Shown in pieces: positions 51,911 to 59,824 of a stretch of 64,000 nucleotides of DNA. The stretch comes from Brooklawnia sp937867175 (GTDB lineage Bacteria; Actinomycetota; Actinomycetes; Propionibacteriales; Propionibacteriaceae): contig DAISIR010000006.1 in assembly GCA_036821905.1 (NCBI GenBank), positions 93,248 through 157,247 of the forward strand. The letters are read 5' to 3'. The notes beneath the pieces were generated by a model. It was not told the DNA's origin, searched no databases, and worked only from the letters and a program-made list of their open reading frames with translations. How positions within the stretch are numbered: the stretch's first letter is position 1; each line of letters starts with the position of its first letter. A program made the translations under genes and the position numbers.

Positions 51911-54010
51911 GTGAGCAAAACCGGTACTGGGACCGACCCCTTGGTCGGCGACGTGCTGGATGGCCGCTACGAAGTGCTCCAACGGCTGGCCCGCGGCGGC
52001 ATGGCCACGGTCTACCGCGCCTGGGATCGCCGGCTGGAACGGATCGTCGCCGTCAAGGTGATGCATGAGGGCCTCGGCGACGATGCCGACTTCGTCGCGA
52101 AGTTCGATCGCGAGGCACGTGCCGCCGCCCGTCTGTGCGACAAGAGCGTCGTCGGCATCTTCGACCAGGGCCACGATCACGGTCGCCCCTACATCGTCAT
52201 GGAGTTCGTCGAGGGCAGCACTCTGCGCACGGTCATCACCCGGGACGCCCCGCTCAGCCCGCTTCGCGCCCTGCAGCTGATCGAACCGGTGGCCGCGGCG
52301 CTGGCCGTCGCGCACGACTCGGGGCTGGTGCACCGCGACGTCAAACCCGAGAACGTGTTGATCAGTCATCGAGGTGCGGTCAAGGTCGCCGATTTCGGGC
52401 TGGCCCGGGCGGTGACCAATCAGACGTCGACGCACACCCAGGGTCTGCTGATCGGCACCGTCAGTTACCTGCCGCCCGAGTTGCTGACGACCGGACGCGC
52501 GCAGACCTGGTCGGACGTCTATTCGACCGGGATCATGCTGTTCGAGATGCTCACCGGCACCAAGCCCTACACCGGGGAACCACCCATCACGGTCGCCTAC
52601 AAGCACGTCAACGAAGATGTGCCGCTGCCCTCTGAGGTATTGGCACGCAGACACCCCGGCCAGGCGCGCCGCGATCCGATCCCCGACTACGTGGACGCGT
52701 TGGTGGCAGCTTGCACCCGCCGCAATCCACAGGCCCGTCCGCCCGATGGTCGCGAGTTGCTGCGCCGGGTGCGGCGGGTACGGCGCGCCCTGGAGCGTGG
52801 GGTGCGCAGCGACGACGCGCTGGCTGCGATGGTCTTCCCGGCGGCGGCGCTCCCCTGGTCGGTCTCGATGACAGAGGTCATTGATCCCCAGGATGCGGAC
52901 ACCTCGTTGTTCGCCGGCCTGCCGCCGTTGCCGGTCACCGACGATCCGTACGACGACGACCCCCTGACCCCGGTGGAGCCGATGCCGGCGGTGGCCGAGC
53001 CCATCGTCAGTGAGCCGAGCGTTCAACCGCGTCCGGTTGAGGTGGTGAGCAGTCCAGCAGTCAGCGAACGCTTCCCCAGACTGACGCGGGCGCAGCAGTA
53101 CCGGCGACGGCGCGCGGTCTTGCTGACGATGCTCGTGGCGGTTCTTGCCCTGACGGTAGGGACGGGCAGTTGGTGGTTCACGTCCGGCCGCTACGTCACC
53201 GCCCCGTCGGTGGTCAACCAGACCCGCGAGCAGGCAGTGGCGATCGCTGAGGCGAACGATGTGACGATCAGCTTCACCGAGGACTACTCCGAGACCGTCC
53301 CTGCCGGCTTGGTGATCAGCACGTCACCCAGTCCCGGCGACCGAGTGGTACGGCGGACGCAGCTGGCAGCCGTGCTCTCGAAGGGTCCCGAACGCTACCC
53401 GGTTCCGAAACTGGTCGGGCTCTCCTTGGCAGACGCCAAGGCGGCGCTGGCCGGGGCAAACCTGCAGGCCGGCGCAGTCACCGAGGCGTGGGACGAGCAG
53501 GCAGCGGTCGGCACCGTCGTCTCGGCCGGCCTGAACGAGGGCGAACAGGTCAAGCGCGAGACTGCGGTCGACCTCACGGTCTCGAAGGGACGCGAGCCGT
53601 TGACGATCCCGAACGTCGTCGGCATGAAAATCGAGGACGCCGAGAAGACGCTCACCGACGCCGGTTTCCGGGTCGCCACTGCGGCTGAGAAGTTCGATTC
53701 GAAGGTGCCGAAGGGTTCGGTCATCAGCCAGGAACCTACCGACGGCACGGCCTATCGTGGGGACGCCGTGACGGTTGTCGTCAGCAAGGGCGCCGAAATA
53801 GTCAAAGTGCCCGACATCAAGAAGAATGACCTGATGGCCGACGCGAGCAAGGCGCTCACGGATGCCGGATTTGAGGTGGAGGTCGTGTGGGAGGGCAACT
53901 TGCCGATCCGTCAGGGACGCGTCGAGCGGATCACCGACAAGGACGGCAAGGAGCTCAAGAAGGACGACGAGTTGCCCAAGGGCACGATTGTGGTGATTCA
54001 CGCCGTCTGA
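51911..54010 (+). CDS. PASTA-domain Ser/Thr protein kinase (PknB type)
   Basis: The 699-residue membrane kinase has an N-terminal kinase domain: GRYEVLQRLARGGMATVYRA with the Gly loop, catalytic Lys in IVAVKVMHEG, and HRDVKPENVLISHRG. It has KVADFGLARAV and an activation loop rich in Thr/Ser. The juxtamembrane region is about 130 residues, the membrane segment is near residues 403-425 (VLLTMLVAVLALTVGTG), and four PASTA repeats lie outside. PASTA domains bind muropeptides or lipid II, so it should sense cell-wall state and regulate division proteins. The GTG at 51911 has GGAG upstream. The stop overlaps the EamA gene start (TGATG). Confidence 0.95.
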   Translation: MSKTGTGTDPLVGDVLDGRYEVLQRLARGGMATVYRAWDRRLERIVAVKVMHEGLGDDADFVAKFDREARAAARLCDKSVVGIFDQGHDHGRPYIVMEFVEGSTLRTVITRDAPLSPLRALQLIEPVAAALAVAHDSGLVHRDVKPENVLISHRGAVKVADFGLARAVTNQTSTHTQGLLIGTVSYLPPELLTTGRAQTWSDVYSTGIMLFEMLTGTKPYTGEPPITVAYKHVNEDVPLPSEVLARRHPGQARRDPIPDYVDALVAACTRRNPQARPPDGRELLRRVRRVRRALERGVRSDDALAAMVFPAAALPWSVSMTEVIDPQDADTSLFAGLPPLPVTDDPYDDDPLTPVEPMPAVAEPIVSEPSVQPRPVEVVSSPAVSERFPRLTRAQQYRRRRAVLLTMLVAVLALTVGTGSWWFTSGRYVTAPSVVNQTREQAVAIAEANDVTISFTEDYSETVPAGLVISTSPSPGDRVVRRTQLAAVLSKGPERYPVPKLVGLSLADAKAALAGANLQAGAVTEAWDEQAAVGTVVSAGLNEGEQVKRETAVDLTVSKGREPLTIPNVVGMKIEDAEKTLTDAGFRVATAAEKFDSKVPKGSVISQEPTDGTAYRGDAVTVVVSKGAEIVKVPDIKKNDLMADASKALTDAGFEVEVVWEGNLPIRQGRVERITDKDGKELKKDDELPKGTIVVIHAV

Positions 54011-54936
54011 TGGTTGACCGGCTGGCCCCGGCGAGCCTGATGCTGATGGCGATCTTGTGGGGCTCGACCTTCTTCGTCCTCAAGGACATGCTGACCCGCA
54101 TCGATGCGTCCGACCTGCTCGCGGTGCGGTTCACCATCGCCGCCCTGGTGCTGGTGGCGCTCCTGCACCGGCGTCTGCGGATGGATCGTCGCACGCTTCG
54201 GCACGGCTTGGTGATGGGTTCGATGTATGGGGTCGCCCAACTGCTGCAGACCTATGGGCTGGCGCAGACCAGCGCGTCCATCTCGGGCTTCCTGACCGGA
54301 CTGTACGTGGTGATGACGCCGATCTTGGAGGCGGTGCTGCTCAGGGCAAGGGTCAGCCAGCGGGTCTGGCTGGGGGTCGGGTTGGCCACCGCCGGGCTGG
54401 GAGTGCTGACGATCGCGCCCGGGGTGGGTGCGGCCCGGCTCGGCTGGGGCGAGTTGCTCACGGTGCTCAGTGCGTTGACCTATGCGGGACACATCGTCTA
54501 CACCGGACGTGTCAGCACCCAAGCGCTGACGCTGCAGTTGAGCACGGTGCAGACGACGACGGTGGCGGCGATCTGTGTCTTGGCGGCCCTGCCGGGCGGC
54601 ATTGCGCTGCCCCAGCGGGCGGCCGACTGGTGGGCAGTGATCTACCTGGCGATCCTGTGCGGGGCGCTGGCGATCGTCCTGCAGGTCTGGGCGCAGGCGA
54701 AGGTGGAGGCGACCCGGGCGGCGGTAATCATGAGCTCCGAACCGATCTGGGCGGCCGTCTTCGCGATCGGTGCCGGCCAGGAGGAACTGGGCTGGCGCAC
54801 CATCATCGGCGGGGCGGCCATGGTTGCGGCCATGGTCCTGGCTTCGTTGCCGGAGCAGCCGGCGCTGCCGCGGATCAGGGTTGCCAGGGCCGGGTGTCGC
54901 GAACGTCCACCAGAGTGGTCGAGCTCAACGCGGTGA
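54010..54936 (+). CDS. EamA/DMT family transporter
   Basis: The 308-residue product has ten hydrophobic segments in two EamA repeats. The first repeat starts LMLMAILWGSTFFVLKD; the second ends AAVIMSSEPIWAAVFAIGAGQEELGW, the family's C-terminal signature. Such proteins export metabolites or amino acids; the substrate is unknown. The start overlaps the kinase stop. The 3' end overlaps the convergent metallo-hydrolase gene by 62 bases, so the last 20 residues are read from shared DNA. Confidence 0.9.
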   Translation: MVDRLAPASLMLMAILWGSTFFVLKDMLTRIDASDLLAVRFTIAALVLVALLHRRLRMDRRTLRHGLVMGSMYGVAQLLQTYGLAQTSASISGFLTGLYVVMTPILEAVLLRARVSQRVWLGVGLATAGLGVLTIAPGVGAARLGWGELLTVLSALTYAGHIVYTGRVSTQALTLQLSTVQTTTVAAICVLAALPGGIALPQRAADWWAVIYLAILCGALAIVLQVWAQAKVEATRAAVIMSSEPIWAAVFAIGAGQEELGWRTIIGGAAMVAAMVLASLPEQPALPRIRVARAGCRERPPEWSSSTR

Positions 54937-55516
54937 CGTGCTTGACGATCAGGGCATGGCCGCGATCGTTCAGCAACCCCTCGTGGATCAGGAAGCCCTG
55001 CGGCGCCCCGACCGCCCGCGCGAACTCGACGGTTTCCTTGGTGGCCGCCCACGGGCCGAACGCCGGGATGAGCGCGATGTCGATGCCCTCGGCGACCGCG
55101 TCCAGGCAGTCGCCGGGATGCAGCACGCTGGGTTCACCCTGACTACGGAAGACGAAGCCGACGTTGCCGATACGCGGATAGTCGCGGTGGATGACCGCGT
55201 GCTGGCCACCGATGGTGTCGACCTGCAGAGCGCCCAGATCGATGGTCTCCCCCGGGCCCAGCCGGCGGGTGCGGTCGGGCAGGGCGACAATCTCGGGGAC
55301 GGTCTGCTCGACGGCCACGATGGCTTGCGGGTTCGCCGCGAGCAGCTTCGGTAGCTCGGTGGGGTCGGCGTGGTCGGGGTGCTGGTGGGTGACCAGCACC
55401 GCGTCCAGGTCGGTGAGCCCACGCCAGGCGGTGCTGAAGTCGCCCGGGTCGACCAAGATGCGTTGGCCGGCGGTTTCGATGAGGACGCAGGAATGGCCGA
55501 GATGGGTGATCTGCAT
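54875..55516 (-). CDS. MBL-fold metallo-hydrolase (UlaG-like)
   Basis: The 213-residue product begins MQITHLGHSCVLIETAGQRILVDPG and has the metal motif VLVTHQHPDHADP (HxHxDH), then IGGQHAVIH and VLHPGDC. These mark the beta-lactamase-fold hydrolases of the UlaG/L-ascorbate-6-P lactonase-like subgroup. The substrate is unknown. The start was placed at the ATG at 55516, which gives the standard N-terminus; twelve earlier residues are not family-like. Confidence 0.88.
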   Translation of the reverse strand: MQITHLGHSCVLIETAGQRILVDPGDFSTAWRGLTDLDAVLVTHQHPDHADPTELPKLLAANPQAIVAVEQTVPEIVALPDRTRRLGPGETIDLGALQVDTIGGQHAVIHRDYPRIGNVGFVFRSQGEPSVLHPGDCLDAVAEGIDIALIPAFGPWAATKETVEFARAVGAPQGFLIHEGLLNDRGHALIVKHVTALSSTTLVDVRDTRPWQP

Positions 55517-55697
55517 GTTCCAAGTCTGGCCCAGTCCGCCGTCGTTTCCCATGGCCGGGTTCGACTCTTGACATTGATCACAACCTGATCATCCCTGTTG
55601 TCATGACTTCGATCAGAGTGGCAACGGGTTGCGACGCTAGGTTGATCGCAGCGATCCGGTCATCACGGCCGCCCGCTCATCAAGGAGGTGTATCCCG
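55517..55697 (+). promoter_or_regulatory. upstream region of the type I restriction-modification operon
   Basis: This gap separates the metallo-hydrolase from the small gene before hsdM. It contains TTGACA at 55568-55573, directly followed by two TGATCA palindromes at 55575 and 55586, five bases apart. A TAGGTT that could be a -10 lies near 55636, but it is too far from TTGACA to pair with it. A regulator-binding role for the TGATCA pair is inference. Confidence 0.4.
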
Positions 55698-55973
55698 ATG
55701 TCGCAGCTGCTGACCATGAGTCTGACCGGCGACCGGCGGGCAGCGGGCGGGCCACAGCGCTCGGTCAACCTGCGAGACCTGGTCGGGCGGCATCCGCGGG
55801 CACAGCTGTCGGTGCCGGGTGATGTCATTCTTACCGTGAGCCCCAGACCAGCGCTGTGGTGGACGCAAACGGTGGTGCAATGGGCGCCTACCCGGCGCGA
55901 TGCCGTCGCCAGCGGTGCGGTACGAATCGACAACGTCCGAATCAACACCCAGGAGGTCAACGATGGCGCGTGA
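55698..55973 (+). CDS. small unknown protein upstream of hsdM
   Basis: A 91-codon frame starts MSQLLTMSLTGDRRAAGG and ends INTQEVNDGA, its stop overlapping the hsdM start by 11 bases. It has an excellent ribosome binding site (AAGGAGGTG, eight bases before ATG) and GC-rich third positions like real genes here. No domain is recognised. It has no membrane segment, and a Trp-Trp pair sits in RPALWWTQTVVQWAP. It may be a leader protein coupling hsdM translation or an unstudied accessory factor. It could also be a spurious frame. Confidence 0.5.
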   Translation: MSQLLTMSLTGDRRAAGGPQRSVNLRDLVGRHPRAQLSVPGDVILTVSPRPALWWTQTVVQWAPTRRDAVASGAVRIDNVRINTQEVNDGA

Positions 55974-57615
55974 CAAGGTCGCGGAGCCCGTGCGTCCGTC
56001 CACCATGAAGGAACTCAAGGACACCTTGTGGAAGGCGGCGGACAAGCTCCGGGGGTCGATGGAGGCGTCCCAGTACAAGGATGTGGTGCTCGGGTTGATC
56101 TTTCTGAAGTACGTCTCGGACGCCTTCGACGAGCGCCAGCGAGAGATCAGGGCCGAACTGGAGGCCGCGGGCTGGGACGCCCAGGCGATCAACGACACGT
56201 TGACCGACAAGGATGAATACACCGGCAGCCGGGTCTTCTGGGTACCGGCCGAGGCCCGCTGGAGGTATCTGGCCGAGCGCGCCAAGGTGGCGGACGGCAC
56301 CACCATCGGCCAACGGCTGGACACAGCTATGGATGGCCTGGTGGCCCACAACCCGCAGCTGACCGGTGCACTGTCGCGGATGTACAACCGCGACTTCGTC
56401 GACCAGCGGCGGCTGGCCGAATTGATCGACCTGCTCAACACGGTGCAGTTCGCCGGCCAGGGGGCGGCGGGCGCCCGCGACCTGCTGGGCGAGGTCTACG
56501 AATACTTCGTTGCGAGGTTCGCGCTGGCCGAGGGACGCCGGGGCGGCGAGTTCTACACCCCCGCGTCGGTGGTGCGAGTACTGGTCGAGATGCTGCAGCC
56601 GTGGGGTGGCCGGGTCTACGACCCGTGCTGCGGTTCGGGCGGCATGTTCGTGCAGGCCGAGCGCTTCCTGGCCGCCCACCACCGTGAGGGCAACGAGATC
56701 GCGGTCTACGGGCAGGAAGCGATCGAGCGCACCTGGCGGCTGGCCAAGATGAACCTTGCCATCCACGCGATCCAGGGCAACCTCGGGTCGCGCTGGGGCG
56801 ACACCTTCGGCATCGACTACCACGCGGGTATCCAGATGGACTACGTGCTGGCCAATCCGCCGTTCAACGTGAAGGATTGGAACCGCCGGGAGGACGACGC
56901 GCGCTGGCGCTACGGCGTGCCGCCCGCCCGCAACGCCAACTACGGCTGGCTGCAACACATCATCTCGAAGCTGAGCCCCTCCGGCACCGCGGGCGTGGTG
57001 CTGGCGAACGGCTCGATGACCTCCAACAGCGGCGGGGAAGGCCAGATCCGCGCTCAGTTGGTCGAGAACGACCTGGTCACCTGCATGATCGCGCTGCCCG
57101 ACAAACTCTTCCGCTCCACCGGGATCCCGGTCTGCCTGTGGTTCTTCGACCGCAACAAGAACGCCCGGCCTGGTTACCAGACCGACCGGCGCGGCCAGGT
57201 GCTGTTCATCGACGCCCGCGAACTCGGGCACATGGTGACCCGCGCCGAGCGAGCGTTCAGCACCGCCGACATCCGACGTATCGCCGACACCTACCACGCC
57301 TGGCGCGGGATGCCGATCGAGCAGGTCGCCACTGCCGACATCACCCTCGACGAGTCACTGGACGAGCAGCCCCCCGAAGAGCCTTTGGCGTATGAAGATG
57401 TGCCCGGCTTCTGCAGGTCGGTCACGCTGGCCGAGATCAAGGACGCCGGCTACGCGCTCACCCCGGGACGCTACGTCGGCATGGCCGAGCCAGATGAGGA
57501 CGACGAGCCGCTGGACGAGAAGATCGCCCGGTTGACGGTCGAGTTGGAGGAGCAGTTCGCCGAGTCGGATCGGCTGCAGCGGGTGGTCCGCGAGCAGTTG
57601 GGGAGGGTGCTGTGA
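55963..57615 (+). CDS. hsdM: type I restriction-modification system DNA methyltransferase subunit
   Basis: The 550-residue product is HsdM, which methylates adenine at the sequence read by HsdS. It has the N-terminal helical HsdM domain (MKELKDTLWKAADKLRGSMEASQYKDVVLGLIFLKY, split here by position 15-50), then EFYTPASVVRVLVEML. The SAM loop VYDPCCGSGGMFVQAE is near residue 220, and catalytic NPPF is in DYVLANPPFNVKDW near residue 292. The ATG has AGGAGG upstream. The stop overlaps the hsdS GTG. Confidence 0.95.
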   Translation: MARDKVAEPVRPSTMKELKDTLWKAADKLRGSMEASQYKDVVLGLIFLKYVSDAFDERQREIRAELEAAGWDAQAINDTLTDKDEYTGSRVFWVPAEARWRYLAERAKVADGTTIGQRLDTAMDGLVAHNPQLTGALSRMYNRDFVDQRRLAELIDLLNTVQFAGQGAAGARDLLGEVYEYFVARFALAEGRRGGEFYTPASVVRVLVEMLQPWGGRVYDPCCGSGGMFVQAERFLAAHHREGNEIAVYGQEAIERTWRLAKMNLAIHAIQGNLGSRWGDTFGIDYHAGIQMDYVLANPPFNVKDWNRREDDARWRYGVPPARNANYGWLQHIISKLSPSGTAGVVLANGSMTSNSGGEGQIRAQLVENDLVTCMIALPDKLFRSTGIPVCLWFFDRNKNARPGYQTDRRGQVLFIDARELGHMVTRAERAFSTADIRRIADTYHAWRGMPIEQVATADITLDESLDEQPPEEPLAYEDVPGFCRSVTLAEIKDAGYALTPGRYVGMAEPDEDDEPLDEKIARLTVELEEQFAESDRLQRVVREQLGRVL

Positions 57616-58805
57616 GTGAGAAGATGCGCACCACACTTGGCCAGCTGGCGAAGAACGGACCGCTCGAATTCGGTGACGGATATCGGACGAAACGGGCGGA
57701 GCTCTCGGGTACGGGATTCGCAATCGTTCGAGCAGGCGACATCTCCGACTCCACTGTCGTATTGAATCCCGAGGACCACATCTCTCCGGACTATCGACAG
57801 GCAATTGGAGACAAGATCGCTCGGCCCGGGGACGTTCTCCTCACGACCAAGGGCACTGTTGGTCGGCGAGCGATCTTTCCGACTGGACTATGCGCGGCTG
57901 CATACAGTCCTCAGATCTGCTATTTCCGGACCCGGCCAGATACCTTACTGCCGAGATACTTCTATTACTGGCTGGGCGCCGCTGAGTTCAACGGCCAGGC
58001 ATCGCACTTGCAGCACTCAACCGATATGGCTCCATATATCAGCTTGAGTCAGCTTTCTCTGACCACGATCACAGTTCCACCGCTCCCCGAGCAGCAGGCC
58101 ATCGCCGAAGTGCTGGGGGCGCTCGACGACAAGATCGCCGCGAATAGAGCTCTGATAACGCGGTCCCGCGAGCTTGTGCAGTCAGTGTTCGCTCGACACG
58201 CCAATGGACTGCCTTTTCAACCGCTGTCTTCCGTAGCGGAGATCAACGCCAACTCCATCGAGCCGGCGGCGGGCAAGTTCAGATACATCGATATTTCCTC
58301 AGTGGCCGATGGCGACTACTTCCAACCTACTCAATTGGATTGGCGGGATGCGCCGAGTCGAGCACGTCGCAGGGTCCAGTTCGGTGACACGATCTGGTCT
58401 ACAGTCCGCCCTAATCTCCGCGCTCATGCACTGGTCTTGGAAGACTCGCAGGACCTCGTAGCGTCGACTGGGCTCGCGACCATCACGGCAAGATCCGGCG
58501 ATTTCGCGTTCGTCTTTGCTGCAACAGACACCCCGGGTTTCGCGGATCACCTGATAAGCAATGCGACTGGCTCTGCATATCCAGCAGTAAGTGCGGCAGC
58601 ATTGGCGGCCGCTCCAGTGCCCCAATTCGACCAAGAACGGAACGCTGCCTTTGAGAAGTCCGCCGCTCCGCTGCTACTCCTGTCTGCGAGTGCGACCCAA
58701 GAATCGCGCACCCTCGCGTCCCTGCGAGACACCCTGCTGCCCGCCCTGATGAGCGGCAGGCTGCGCGTCCGCGACGCCGAGAAGCAGGTGGAGGAGGCAC
58801 TCTGA
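57612..58805 (+). CDS. hsdS: type I restriction-modification specificity subunit
   Basis: The 397-residue HsdS has two target recognition domains: TRD1 at about residues 5-155 and TRD2 at about 195-350. The central conserved helix follows VPPLPEQQAIAEVLGALDDKIAANR, and the C-terminal helix follows LASLRDTLLPALMSG. The TRDs choose the two half-sites of the DNA target, which cannot be predicted here. The TRD DNA is visibly richer in A/T and in rare codons than hsdM and hsdR, as expected where TRDs are exchanged by recombination. It overlaps hsdM and rhuM by a few bases. Confidence 0.92.
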   Translation: MSEKMRTTLGQLAKNGPLEFGDGYRTKRAELSGTGFAIVRAGDISDSTVVLNPEDHISPDYRQAIGDKIARPGDVLLTTKGTVGRRAIFPTGLCAAAYSPQICYFRTRPDTLLPRYFYYWLGAAEFNGQASHLQHSTDMAPYISLSQLSLTTITVPPLPEQQAIAEVLGALDDKIAANRALITRSRELVQSVFARHANGLPFQPLSSVAEINANSIEPAAGKFRYIDISSVADGDYFQPTQLDWRDAPSRARRRVQFGDTIWSTVRPNLRAHALVLEDSQDLVASTGLATITARSGDFAFVFAATDTPGFADHLISNATGSAYPAVSAAALAAAPVPQFDQERNAAFEKSAAPLLLLSASATQESRTLASLRDTLLPALMSGRLRVRDAEKQVEEAL

Positions 58806-59824
58806 TGGCCGACGAGATCATCGTCTACCGGCACGCCGACGGCCTGCCCGACGTCCAGCTCCGCGCCAAGGAGGCCACCGTCTGGCTGACCCAGGCCGAA
58901 ATCGCGGAGCTCTACGGCACGTCGACCCAGAACATCGACCAGATCACGCGGCGCGTCCTCGCAGATGAAGAGGTCACCGAGGCAACTATCAATTCTGAGT
59001 TGATAGTTCGAACCGAAGGCACCCGTCAGGTGCGCCGCGAGATCAAGGTCTACAACCTCGACATGATCCTGGCGATCGGCTACCGGGTGACGACTTGGCA
59101 GGCGGTGGTCTTCCGGCAGTGGGCGACGTCGGTCCTCAAGGAGTACCTGGTCAAGGGATTCGCGCTGGATGACACCCGATTGAAGGGCCAGCAGGCTGAC
59201 TACTTCGACGAGTTGCTGGCCCGGATCCGGGACATCCGATCGTCCGAGAAGCGCTTCTACCAGAAGGTCAAGGACATCTTCGCCACCAGCAGCGTCGATT
59301 ACGACCCGAAGGCGGCGACCGCCCGCGAGTTCTTCAAGACGATCCAGAACAAGATGCTCTACGCGGTCACCAGGAAGACCGCCGCGGAGTTGGTGATCGT
59401 CCGGTCCGACCCCAACCACCCAACCATGGGGTTGACCAGCTGGCCTGGCGACCGGATCCGCAAGGCAGACACCGAAGTCTCGAAGAACTACCTCGACGAG
59501 CATGAACTGGACCAGCTCAATCGCCTGACCACGATGTTCCTCGACTTCGCCGAAGACCGGGCGTCCAGACACCAGAAGACCTACATGGCCGAATGGGCGG
59601 TCCAAACCGATCGCTTCCTGAGCTTCAACGAACGTGCCGTCCTGACCGGCGCCGGTCGGGTCTCCCACGACAACGCCAAACGCATCGTCCACGGCCGCTA
59701 TGAACAGTTCGACGCTGCCCGCCGCACCCGCGAGGCCGCCGAGGCAGACGAGGCCGAGCTGGACGACCTCGACTCCCTACCCGCCCTGGAACGGCGAGCC
59801 CGCCACCCCAAGGAGCAGTCATGA
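58805..59824 (+). CDS. rhuM: RhuM family protein inside the type I RM operon
   Basis: The 339-residue product has the RhuM N-terminal helix-turn-helix-like block (ATVWLTQAEIAELYGTSTQNI, about residues 20-40). It then has EVTEATINSEL, GTRQVRREIKVYNLDMILAIGYRV, and RQWATSVLKEYLVKGFALDD. RhuM proteins were named for a Salmonella virulence locus but often travel with type I RM genes. Their biochemical role is not established. The start and stop overlap hsdS and hsdR by one and four bases, so it is translated as part of the operon. Confidence 0.88.
   Translation: MADEIIVYRHADGLPDVQLRAKEATVWLTQAEIAELYGTSTQNIDQITRRVLADEEVTEATINSELIVRTEGTRQVRREIKVYNLDMILAIGYRVTTWQAVVFRQWATSVLKEYLVKGFALDDTRLKGQQADYFDELLARIRDIRSSEKRFYQKVKDIFATSSVDYDPKAATAREFFKTIQNKMLYAVTRKTAAELVIVRSDPNHPTMGLTSWPGDRIRKADTEVSKNYLDEHELDQLNRLTTMFLDFAEDRASRHQKTYMAEWAVQTDRFLSFNERAVLTGAGRVSHDNAKRIVHGRYEQFDAARRTREAAEADEAELDDLDSLPALERRARHPKEQS

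Noticed and set aside
55562..55640. TTGACA-started promoter for the RM operon
   Set aside because: No -10 at a proper distance was found, so only the region, not a defined promoter, is annotated.
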